From: an uncultured Acidimicrobiaceae bacterium
Lineage (GTDB): Bacteria; Actinomycetota; Acidimicrobiia; Acidimicrobiales; RAAP-2
Length of the DNA: 60,104 nucleotides
Direction: 5' to 3'
Assembly (NCBI GenBank): GCA_903873395.1
Contig: CAIQOJ010000009.1
Coordinates: forward strand, 1-60,104
The notes beneath the pieces were generated by a model that was not told the origin of the DNA, did not search any database, and saw only the letters and a list, made by a program, of their open reading frames with translations. Position numbers and translations under genes: made by a program. Of the stretch, positions 8,211 through 15,837 are shown in pieces; position 1 is the first letter of the stretch, and each line of letters begins with the position of its first letter.

Positions 8211-9725
8211 TCAGTCGCCGATCTCGTCATAGGCAATCATCGAGGTCTTGAAGAAACTGCCCTTGGTGACTAGTCGGGCAATGATCACGAGTGGGATGCC
8301 CAGGGCCATCGTGATGATCACCGGACCGCCAGTACTCCATCCAGCGCCCTTGATCACCTCGTAGTCCACATAGAGGAGGACCACTCCGCCGACGAAGGGG
8401 AAGAGGATGCCGGTCAAGAAGAAGGACACCTTCTCGAAGGCCACCTTGCGGTAGGCCCAGGCACAAGTGAGACCCGTCACCCCGTAGTAGAAGGCGATGA
8501 GCACGCCGATGTTGAGGATCAGGTTGGAGAACACGTCACTGATCGACTGGACCTGACTGGTCAGCAAGATGCCGAACAGGCAGATGAACGACAAGATGAG
8601 CGTGCCCACGGCAGGAGTCTTGAGTTTGCCCTGAATGGTCCCGAACACCTTGGGGAAGACCTGATCACGGGCCATCGACAAGGTGATCCGAGCCGCTGGC
8701 AGCAGCGTGGTCTGGGTGGTGGCAACTGTCGAGGAGATCACCGCGATGATCATCACGTAGCCGGCCCATGAGCCTGCGGCCTTTTGAGCGAAGAAGAAGA
8801 GGATCGTGCTCTGCTGGTCGTTCCATTCCTTGGGCGTGAGCAGCATGTTGGCCGCCACAATGTTGATGGCGAACACGAAGAAGAGCAGGAACATGGCGAT
8901 GATCCCGGCGTGACCCGGCGTCTTGGTGGCGTTCTTGGACTCCTCGTTGAGGTTGGTCGCCGTGTCCCAGCCCCAGAAGAAGAACACGCCGAGCACCAAG
9001 CCAGCAGAGATGGCACCGAGTCCTCCAAGGGACCAGGGATTGAACCACGACAGGTGGAAGCCTTGGGAGCCTTGCGGATGGGAGACGGCAACCTTCACGA
9101 TGCCCCACACGGAGAAGACGATCACGGCCACGTACTCGATGATCAGCAGCGCCCATTGGAAGTTGGTCGTCCAGCGGATACCCCAGATGCAGATGAACGC
9201 CACGAGGGCCAGCCAGATGCCGGCCAGAACGGCTCCAGCGCCGACCGACGAGGCAGTGCTGTCCGACACCCATCCCCACTGGTTGAAGAGTTGCAGCGTG
9301 TACTGACCGGCCAAGATCGGTGCCGAAACACAGAAGAGGACGCTGGTCGCTACCTGCACCCATCCGTTGAACCAACCGGCATAGGGGCTCACCAGCTTCG
9401 ACAGCCAGGCAAAGTGGGCGCCGCAGTCAGGATCACGGCGATTCAGGTGGAAATACGCGATGGCGATGAAGAGGACGGGGATGAAAGCGAGCAGCAGGGC
9501 GGCCGGGCCGGCGGTGCCCACCCCGGTGGTCAGATAGAGGACGGCCATCGTGGCGGCCAGGGTGTAAGCGGGCGCCACCGAAGAGACGGCGACAACGGTC
9601 GAGTCGAACAGGTTGAGGGTGTCGGCCCGCAATGCAGCCGACTCCTGACGGGCAGGCACCGGTGCTCCAAACGGACCAGGCACCGTGCCCGGTCCACCTG
9701 CGATGACGTCGTCATCGATGTTCAT
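8211..9725 (-). CDS. APC-family amino acid/polyamine permease
   Basis: A 504-residue integral membrane protein with about 12 hydrophobic segments. The N-terminal segment FDSTVVAVSSVAPAYTLAAT carries the APC substrate-binding helix, and TQTTLLPAARITLSMARDQV is the typical loop after helix 8. It should import an amino acid or amine by proton symport. It lies between ald and the aldehyde dehydrogenase, all on the same strand, 146 bases from ald, so it probably supplies the substrate of the surrounding catabolic pathway. Polyamine or GABA-like substrates are inferred from context, not from residues. Confidence 0.9.
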   Translation of the reverse strand: MNIDDDVIAGGPGTVPGPFGAPVPARQESAALRADTLNLFDSTVVAVSSVAPAYTLAATMAVLYLTTGVGTAGPAALLLAFIPVLFIAIAYFHLNRRDPDCGAHFAWLSKLVSPYAGWFNGWVQVATSVLFCVSAPILAGQYTLQLFNQWGWVSDSTASSVGAGAVLAGIWLALVAFICIWGIRWTTNFQWALLIIEYVAVIVFSVWGIVKVAVSHPQGSQGFHLSWFNPWSLGGLGAISAGLVLGVFFFWGWDTATNLNEESKNATKTPGHAGIIAMFLLFFVFAINIVAANMLLTPKEWNDQQSTILFFFAQKAAGSWAGYVMIIAVISSTVATTQTTLLPAARITLSMARDQVFPKVFGTIQGKLKTPAVGTLILSFICLFGILLTSQVQSISDVFSNLILNIGVLIAFYYGVTGLTCAWAYRKVAFEKVSFFLTGILFPFVGGVVLLYVDYEVIKGAGWSTGGPVIITMALGIPLVIIARLVTKGSFFKTSMIAYDEIGD

Positions 9726-9855
9726 ATCATCTCCCCCCGGCCTCTCGGCTGGTCAGATCGCTGTTTGCACTCATTGTGCCTACCTTGTTCCGGCTACTAC
9801 CTACTGCCTACAAGTTCTTGCTGATCCCAACCACCAACTGCACTCGCACATCACC

Positions 9856-9880
9856 TGCACGTGCACTTCAGCTGCACGTG
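9856..9880. promoter_or_regulatory. Pair of tgcacgtg direct repeats upstream of the permease
   Basis: The octamer tgcacgtg occurs at 9856-9863 and 9873-9880, 17 bp apart, in the 206-bp gap upstream of the permease. Each contains the palindrome cacgtg. A regulator site is plausible; it is not tied to a known factor. Confidence 0.3.
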
Positions 9881-9931
9881 ACTGCCTGTCGATGGCGCAC
9901 CCTCGTCGAGGTGGACGCCTCCTCGTGCGTT

Positions 9932-11407
9932 CTACTCGCCGATGTAGCTCATCACGTGCTTAATCCGGGTGTAGTCCTCGAATCCGTACATGGAGAGGTC
10001 CTTGCCGTACCCCGAGTGTTTGAAGCCTCCATGGGGCATCTCGGCCACGATGGGGATGTGGGTGTTGATCCACACGCAGCCGAAGTCGAGTGCCTTGGCC
10101 ATGCGCATCGCTCGACCGTGATTCTGAGTCCAGACGCTGGAAGCCAGGCCGTATCGCACACCGTTGGCCCAGGCGATGGCTTGATCTTCGTCGCTGAAAC
10201 GCTGGACGGTGATGGCTGGGCCAAACAACTCTTCTTGGATGACTTCGTCGTCCTGACGCAGGCCGGCAATGACCGTAGGGGCGAAGCAGTACCCGCGTTC
10301 GCCCACTGCCATGCCTCCTGTCACCACTTCGGCGTGACCCGGAAGACGATCGACGAATCCGGTGAGGCGGGCCAACTGGTTGGCGCTGTTCAGGGGGCCG
10401 AAGTCGGCATCAGGCACATCAAGGCCGCCGACCGTCTGAGCCTGAGCCTGTTCCGAGAGTGCGGCGACGAAGTCCTCATAGACACCAGGGCCAGCGAGCA
10501 CCCGGGTGGCTGCCGTGCAGTCCTGGCCGGCGTTGAAGTACCCCGCAGCAGCGATGCCCTCGGCGGCCGCAGCGATATCGGCGTCATCAAAGACCACGAC
10601 CGGTGCTTTGCCACCGAGTTCGAGGTGTACGCGCTTGAGATCGGCAGCTGCCGTGGCGGCCACCTCCATGCCTGCACGCACGCTGCCCGTGATGGCGGCC
10701 ATGTCGGGGCGGGGATGCTCGACGAGCATCCGTCCAGTGCCACGGTCGCCGCAGACAACGTTGAGTACGCCCGGCGGCACATGCTCGGCCACGATTTCGG
10801 CGAGTAGCAACGACGATGCGGGGGTCGTGTCCGAGGGCTTCAACACCATGGCGTTGCCGGCGGCCAGAGCCGGAGCCCACTTCCACACGGCCATCATCAT
10901 CGGATAGTTCCACGGGGTGACGGCGGCACACACGCCGATCGGCTCCCGCCGGATCATCGAGGTGTGGTCACTCATGTACTCGCCGGCAGATTTGCCTTCG
11001 AGATTCCGGGCCGCCCCAGCGAAGAACCGAATCTGATCGACCATCGGCGGGATCTCTTCAGACATGGTCAACGCCACCGGCTTGCCGGTATTGGCCGACT
11101 CGACGGCCACAAGTTCTTCACCCCGGGCTTCGATGGCATCAGCGATGCGGAACAAGGCAAGGCTGCGCTCGGACGGCGTGGCATCTCGCCAGCCCGGAAA
11201 GGCCGCAGCAGCCGAAGCCACAGCGGCATCGACATCGGCGGCATCGGAGACCGGTGCCTCGAGATATTCCTCGCCAGTGCTGGGATCGATCAGCATCGAG
11301 GACTGCCCCGATCTCGTCTCTACGTAGGTCCCGCCCACGAAGTTCTTGAGCTGCGTACGTCCGGACACTGGCCCTCCCGGTGCTTGCTTGGCTTGGTGAT
11401 CGGCCAT
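9932..11407 (-). CDS. Gamma-aminobutyraldehyde/betaine-aldehyde-type dehydrogenase
   Basis: A 491-residue NAD-dependent aldehyde dehydrogenase. TPWNYPMMMAVWKWAPALAA, LELGGKAPVVVFDDADI and NAGQDCTAATR (catalytic Cys 297) match the branch that oxidises 4-aminobutanal to GABA (Prr/PatD) and betaine aldehyde; the QDC sequence is typical of that branch. Its position opposite a class III aminotransferase, FAD amine oxidase and next to an amine permease supports the putrescine route. ATG 11407 was chosen; an upstream extension to 11479 would reach into the promoter repeats. It faces the Lrp gene across a 111-bp divergent promoter. Confidence 0.88.
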   Translation of the reverse strand: MADHQAKQAPGGPVSGRTQLKNFVGGTYVETRSGQSSMLIDPSTGEEYLEAPVSDAADVDAAVASAAAAFPGWRDATPSERSLALFRIADAIEARGEELVAVESANTGKPVALTMSEEIPPMVDQIRFFAGAARNLEGKSAGEYMSDHTSMIRREPIGVCAAVTPWNYPMMMAVWKWAPALAAGNAMVLKPSDTTPASSLLLAEIVAEHVPPGVLNVVCGDRGTGRMLVEHPRPDMAAITGSVRAGMEVAATAAADLKRVHLELGGKAPVVVFDDADIAAAAEGIAAAGYFNAGQDCTAATRVLAGPGVYEDFVAALSEQAQAQTVGGLDVPDADFGPLNSANQLARLTGFVDRLPGHAEVVTGGMAVGERGYCFAPTVIAGLRQDDEVIQEELFGPAITVQRFSDEDQAIAWANGVRYGLASSVWTQNHGRAMRMAKALDFGCVWINTHIPIVAEMPHGGFKHSGYGKDLSMYGFEDYTRIKHVMSYIGE

Positions 11408-11437
11408 CGTTGCCCACCAACACGCCCATAGCAAGCC

Positions 11438-11491
11438 ATTTCGGACCAATTGTGCGTGCATCCCACGGAATCCGATCAATTTCGACCATTG
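11438..11491. promoter_or_regulatory. Imperfect direct repeats in the aldehyde dehydrogenase-Lrp divergent promoter
   Basis: atttcggaccaattg (11438-11452) and atttcgaccattg (11479-11491) are near-copies in the most AT-rich part of the gap. Lrp-family proteins bind such repeated degenerate sites next to their own genes, so this is a candidate autoregulatory operator controlling both arms of the regulon. Confidence 0.4.
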
Positions 11492-11518
11492 AGGCGCGCT
11501 AACTGCTAGAAAAGGGGG

Positions 11519-12067
11519 ATGCGTGACACGGTGGCCAGTACACGGTCAGGGTCGGGACTCGGGTCCAAAGATGGAGCTCGAGACGGGTCCGGCGATGTCG
11601 GCGGGTCAACACCGTCTGCGGGCGTCCTTGACGACATCAACAAGTCCATCGTCGAAGAACTCCAGCAGGACGGGCGCCGGACCTACGGTTCGATCGCCAC
11701 TGCGGTGGGCCTGTCCGAGGCAGCCGTGCGCCAGCGGGTCCAGAAGATGCGCGATGCAGGGGTAATGCAGATCGTGGCCGTGACCGACCCCTTGCAGGTC
11801 GGATTCCGCAGCCAGGCCATGGTCGGCGTCCGGGCCGACGGCGACGCCCGAGAAGTGGCTGATCGACTCGCTGCGATCGATGCCATCGACTATGTGGTCA
11901 TGGTCACTGGCTCCTACGACATCCTCGTCGAGCTGGTCTGTGAAGACGAAGACCGCTTGCTGGACCTCATCAATGGGGTCATCCGCCAGACGCCGGGCGT
12001 GCGAGACACGGAGATTTTCATGTATCTGAAGTTGAAGAAGCAGACCTATACCTGGGGGACACGATGA
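11519..12067 (+). CDS. Lrp/AsnC-family transcriptional regulator
   Basis: A 182-residue regulator. After a Gly/Ser-rich disordered N-terminus of about 35 residues comes the winged-helix unit (DDINKSIVEELQQDGRRTYG, then VGLSEAAVRQRVQKM), followed by the RAM effector domain with VVMVTGSYDILVELVCED. RAM domains bind amino acids and drive octamer formation. The ATG at 11519 follows aaaaggggg. Its stop overlaps the start of the aminotransferase (atga), so the two are translationally coupled. It most likely senses an amine-derived amino acid and controls the flanking catabolic genes in both directions. Confidence 0.92.
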   Translation: MRDTVASTRSGSGLGSKDGARDGSGDVGGSTPSAGVLDDINKSIVEELQQDGRRTYGSIATAVGLSEAAVRQRVQKMRDAGVMQIVAVTDPLQVGFRSQAMVGVRADGDAREVADRLAAIDAIDYVVMVTGSYDILVELVCEDEDRLLDLINGVIRQTPGVRDTEIFMYLKLKKQTYTWGTR

Positions 12068-13455
12068 CCGATCAGCACGACACCATGGGCCTGGCCGAGA
12101 ACGTTGCCCTGCAGGACGCGGCCAAGCGTCATCTGTGGATGCACTTCACCCGCCAGAGCGATGCCAACCCAGCCGAGATCCCGATGATCGTCCGCGGTGA
12201 AGGCGTCTGGGTGTGGGACCAGCACGGGAAGCGTTACCTCGACGGTCTTTCGGGATTGTTCACCAGTCAGCTCGGCCACGGGAGGACCGAACTCGTCCAG
12301 GCTGCGGCCGAGCAGGCCCAAAAACTCGCCTACTTCCCGGTGTGGAGCTACGCCCACCCCACCGCCGTGCAGCTGGCCGAGAAGATCGCCGAGCGGACTC
12401 CGGGCGACCTCAATCGCATCTTCTTCACCACCGGCGGTTCTGAGGCCGTCGAATCAGCCATCAAGGTGGCCCGTCAGTACTTCAAGTTGATCGGGGAGCC
12501 TGATCGCTACAAGACCATCAGTCGGTCCATCGCCTACCACGGCTCCACCATGGGAGCTCTAGCCGTCACCGGCTACAACGACATCCGGATTCCCTTCGAA
12601 CCACTGATGCCCGGCTCGGTGCGGGTGCCCAACACCAACTTCTACCGGGCGCAGTACTTTGCCGACGACGAAGTGGCCTTCGGGCAGTGGGCGGCCGACG
12701 CCATCGAGCAGGCCATCCTCATCGAGGATCCGTCCACGGTGGCTGCCGTCTTCCTCGAGCCGGTGCAGAACGCCGGCGGGTGCTTCCCTCCCCCACCCGG
12801 GTACTTCCAGCGGGTGCGCGAGATCTGCGATCGCTATGGCGTCCTGCTCGTCTCAGACGAGGTCATCTGCGCCTGGGGTCGTCTCGGTCACTTCTTTGGG
12901 GCAGAGCGCTTCGACTACGTGCCCGACATGATCACGATGGCCAAGGGTCTCACCAGTGGCTACTCCCCACTCGGAGCGCTGGCCGTCAGTGACAAGTTGA
13001 TCGAGCCCTTCCTGGCCGGCACCACCTTCCTCCACGGCTTGACCTTCGCAGGCCACCCGGTCAGCGCTGCCGTGGCTCTGGCCAACATCGACGTCTTCGA
13101 GAAGGACCACATTCTGGAGAATGTCCGAGACAACGAAGCCGAGTTCAAGGCCCAACTCGACACCCTGCTTGAGCTTCCCATCGTGGGTGACGTGCGCGGG
13201 GCGGGCTACTTCTACGGCATCGAACTCGTGAAGGACAAGGACACCAAAGAGACCTTCAACGACGACGAAGCCGAGCGTCTGCTCCGCGGCTACCTGTCGG
13301 GCGCCCTCTATGAGTCCGGTCTGATCTGCCGAGCCGATGACCGCGGTGACCCGGTCGTCCAACTCTCGCCACCCCTCACGTGCGGTCCTGAGGAGTTCGC
13401 CTACATCACCGAGCGGCTTCGCATCGTCCTCACCGAAGCGTGGAAGTACCTCTGA
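12064..13455 (+). CDS. Class III PLP-dependent aminotransferase (putrescine/omega-amino acid type)
   Basis: A 463-residue fold-type I enzyme. LWMHFTRQSDANPAEIPMIV at the N-terminus, GGSEAVESAIKVARQY (phosphate site), SDEVICAWGRLGHFFGAE and the Schiff-base lysine in TMAKGLTSGYSPLGA (K294) are all present. The family moves the terminal amino group of putrescine, beta-alanine, taurine or similar onto pyruvate. The adjacent aminobutyraldehyde dehydrogenase and alanine dehydrogenase make putrescine:pyruvate transamination the best guess. It overlaps lrp by four bases and is followed by the FAD oxidoreductase after 10 bases, an operon. Confidence 0.9.
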   Translation: MTDQHDTMGLAENVALQDAAKRHLWMHFTRQSDANPAEIPMIVRGEGVWVWDQHGKRYLDGLSGLFTSQLGHGRTELVQAAAEQAQKLAYFPVWSYAHPTAVQLAEKIAERTPGDLNRIFFTTGGSEAVESAIKVARQYFKLIGEPDRYKTISRSIAYHGSTMGALAVTGYNDIRIPFEPLMPGSVRVPNTNFYRAQYFADDEVAFGQWAADAIEQAILIEDPSTVAAVFLEPVQNAGGCFPPPPGYFQRVREICDRYGVLLVSDEVICAWGRLGHFFGAERFDYVPDMITMAKGLTSGYSPLGALAVSDKLIEPFLAGTTFLHGLTFAGHPVSAAVALANIDVFEKDHILENVRDNEAEFKAQLDTLLELPIVGDVRGAGYFYGIELVKDKDTKETFNDDEAERLLRGYLSGALYESGLICRADDRGDPVVQLSPPLTCGPEEFAYITERLRIVLTEAWKYL

Positions 13456-13465
13456 GCAATCAGCC

Positions 13466-14860
13466 GTGAGTAGTCCTTCCGGAGAGAGTTATCGCGGAGT
13501 CTCGCTGTGGTGGGATGGCCTTCCTGGCCCCATCACGGTGCGACCGGGACTGCCCGGCGATACCGAAGTCGATGTCGCCATCGTCGGAGGGGGCCTCACC
13601 GGGCTGTGGACCGCCTACTACTTGGCCGGCGCCGACCCATCGTTGCGCATCGCCGTCCTCGAGCGCGACGTCGCCGGGTTTGGTGCTTCAGGCCGCAACG
13701 GTGGCTGGTGCTCGGCCCTCTTTCCCGTTTCTGAGACCGCACTCGATGCCCAGCACGGGCCGGGTTCGGGAACGAAACAACGTCTGGCCATGGAAGCAAC
13801 GGTCGACGAGGTCGGCCGAGTCGTCGATGTCGAAGGCATCGACTGCGGCTTCACCAAAGGTGGTGGAGTCTGGCTGGCCCGGACGCCAGCACAACTCGAG
13901 CGCGACCGTGCCGGAGTCGTTGGGGCCCGCGCACGGGGTATCGGACCCGAGGATCTCGACGAACTCGATGCGGCCGCGGCCGCGGCCCGGGTCGGGGCGA
14001 CCAATGTTCTAGGGGGCACCTGGACTCCTCATGTTGCAGCAGTCGACCCGGCACGCCTGACCCGAGGTATGGCTGACGCCGTCGAACGTCGAGGTGTCAC
14101 CGTCTACGAGCAGACCGAGGTCCGATCAATTTCCCCAGGCCGGGTCGCAACTGCTCGGGGCACGGTTCGGGCGACCACGATCGTGCGAGCCACCGAGGGG
14201 TACACGCGCTCGCTGGCCGGCCAACGCCGCGAGATTGCCCCCGTCTACTCCCTGATGATCGCCACCGAGCCGTTGTCCGACGACATCTGGGCCCAGATCG
14301 GCATGGCCGACCGGGAAGTCTTCACCGACCACCGTCACATGGTCATCTACGGCCAGCGCACCGAGGATGGCCGTCTGGCCTTCGGCGGGCGCGGCGCGCC
14401 CTACCACTTCGGCTCGGCCATCCGACCTGAATTCGATCGTGACGAAAGGGTCCATGACGATCTTCACCGCACCTTGATCGACCTCTTCCCGATCCTGGCC
14501 ACCACCCGAATCACTCATCGATGGGGTGGCCCCCTCGGGATCACTCGGGACTGGAATGCTTCCGTGGGCATCGACAGCACCACTCGCCTGGCCTGGGCCG
14601 GCGGTTACGTGGGCGATGGACTCTCCACGACCAATCTGGCCGGGCGCACTCTGTGCGATCTGATCCTCGGCCGAGACAGTGAATTGACGACACTCCCCTG
14701 GGTGAACCATCGCTCCCGCCGCTGGGAGCCCGAACCCGCCCGGTGGCTCGGCGTCAACGTCGGCCTCTATATGGCTGGTGTCGCTGACCGGACCGAGGAT
14801 GGAGGCGGCAGCGAGCCGCTAGCCGCCAAGGCACTGCGTCGACTCACCGGCGGAGGCTGA
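13466..14860 (+). CDS. FAD-dependent amine/amino acid oxidoreductase (DadA/PuuB type)
   Basis: A 464-residue flavoprotein. The dinucleotide-binding site VAIVGGGLTGLWTAYYLAG is near residues 39-57, GASGRNGGW follows, and the C-terminal flavin contact RLAWAGGYVGDGLSTTNLAG is present. The order matches DAO-fold oxidases that deaminate N-substituted amines or D-amino acids, such as gamma-glutamylputrescine oxidase PuuB. GTG 13466 was chosen because the preceding frame is inside the aminotransferase. It is the last gene of the lrp-aminotransferase operon. There is no gamma-glutamylputrescine synthetase in the window, so the precise substrate is open. Confidence 0.85.
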   Translation: MSSPSGESYRGVSLWWDGLPGPITVRPGLPGDTEVDVAIVGGGLTGLWTAYYLAGADPSLRIAVLERDVAGFGASGRNGGWCSALFPVSETALDAQHGPGSGTKQRLAMEATVDEVGRVVDVEGIDCGFTKGGGVWLARTPAQLERDRAGVVGARARGIGPEDLDELDAAAAAARVGATNVLGGTWTPHVAAVDPARLTRGMADAVERRGVTVYEQTEVRSISPGRVATARGTVRATTIVRATEGYTRSLAGQRREIAPVYSLMIATEPLSDDIWAQIGMADREVFTDHRHMVIYGQRTEDGRLAFGGRGAPYHFGSAIRPEFDRDERVHDDLHRTLIDLFPILATTRITHRWGGPLGITRDWNASVGIDSTTRLAWAGGYVGDGLSTTNLAGRTLCDLILGRDSELTTLPWVNHRSRRWEPEPARWLGVNVGLYMAGVADRTEDGGGSEPLAAKALRRLTGGG

Positions 14861-14914
14861 GCCCGCACGCCGGCAACGTAGCCCGGGCTCCCTGTTCGGG
14901 TCCCTGCTACCGGC

Positions 14915-15778
14915 CTACGCCTTGCCGGGGCGTGCGATCTGTGGCCGTATGGTGCCCTGGGCGGCCAGCGATCCCGCACGGCCGCCTCCTGGGCCTCGCA
15001 ACAAGAAGGCCAAGGCGACGGCGAGGATGGCCCCGAGTAACGGTCCAGCCACATAGACCCACCACGCAGTGAGATCGGCACCGACGACATCGGGGCACAG
15101 TGTGCGGAACGGATTCATCGAGGCACCCGAGATCGGGCTGGCCCACAGGCCGGCCAGAGCGATGTAGCCGCCCACCCCAAGAGCTCCGAAGAGCCCGACC
15201 TGCTGAGCACCCGACGCCGTGCCCAAGATGACGCTCACCAGCCCGAGCGTCAAGACGACCTCCATCCACAAGGCATCGATGCCTCGGAAACCTGAGGCGG
15301 GATAGGTGGACCCAACGTGCGCTGACACATGGAGGACGGACTGAAGGAACCACGCTGCCGCCAGAGCGCCTGCCGCTTGGACGACCACGTAGCCCGGGAC
15401 TCGGCGAAGCGGGAAGTCCCGTCGCAACCAGAATGCCAGGCTCACCACCGGGTTCAGATGTGCGCCGGATACCTTGCCCATGAAGAGGATGATGGCCATG
15501 ACCATCAGGCCGGGAGCCACGACCGCTGCCGTCCGTCCCACGGAACCGGGCACGGCCCGGTCGATCATCGGACCGCCTGCCGCTACCAGGACCAAGAAGA
15601 ACGTCCCTACTCCCTCAGCGCAGAGGCGCCTCCACTCCTGGGAGGGGTCCTCAAAATTCTGGACCATGACCACAGCACGCTGCTGGGCGGTAGCCAGCAG
15701 TGGAGTGGCATCAGAGTGACCCGGGGCCTCCGGGTCGAAATAGTCGTGCGAGGTGCCGCCGTCGGCACTCATGGCCAC
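14915..15778 (-). CDS. MIP-family channel (aquaporin/glycerol facilitator) with altered NPA boxes
   Basis: A 287-residue membrane channel with six hydrophobic helices. The two half-helix motifs are SGAHLNPVVS and SGASMNPFRT, that is NPV and NPF in place of NPA/NPA; the selectivity-filter arginine after the second box is kept. The N-terminus of about 55 residues is acidic and soluble, longer than usual. It would conduct water or small neutral solutes. It follows the repeat surface protein by 59 bases on the same strand. The non-standard boxes suggest altered pore properties; function is inferred from fold only. Confidence 0.88.
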   Translation of the reverse strand: MAMSADGGTSHDYFDPEAPGHSDATPLLATAQQRAVVMVQNFEDPSQEWRRLCAEGVGTFFLVLVAAGGPMIDRAVPGSVGRTAAVVAPGLMVMAIILFMGKVSGAHLNPVVSLAFWLRRDFPLRRVPGYVVVQAAGALAAAWFLQSVLHVSAHVGSTYPASGFRGIDALWMEVVLTLGLVSVILGTASGAQQVGLFGALGVGGYIALAGLWASPISGASMNPFRTLCPDVVGADLTAWWVYVAGPLLGAILAVALAFLLRGPGGGRAGSLAAQGTIRPQIARPGKA

Positions 15779-15837
15779 CTCATGATGATGACGCTACCAA
15801 CGGGGGATCCCCGCCGGTCGGAGGGTGAGGTCGACGC

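Noticed and set aside
8784..9824. 346-codon plus-strand frame opposite the permease
   Set aside because: Charged, His/Arg/Gly-rich antisense shadow of membrane-protein codons.
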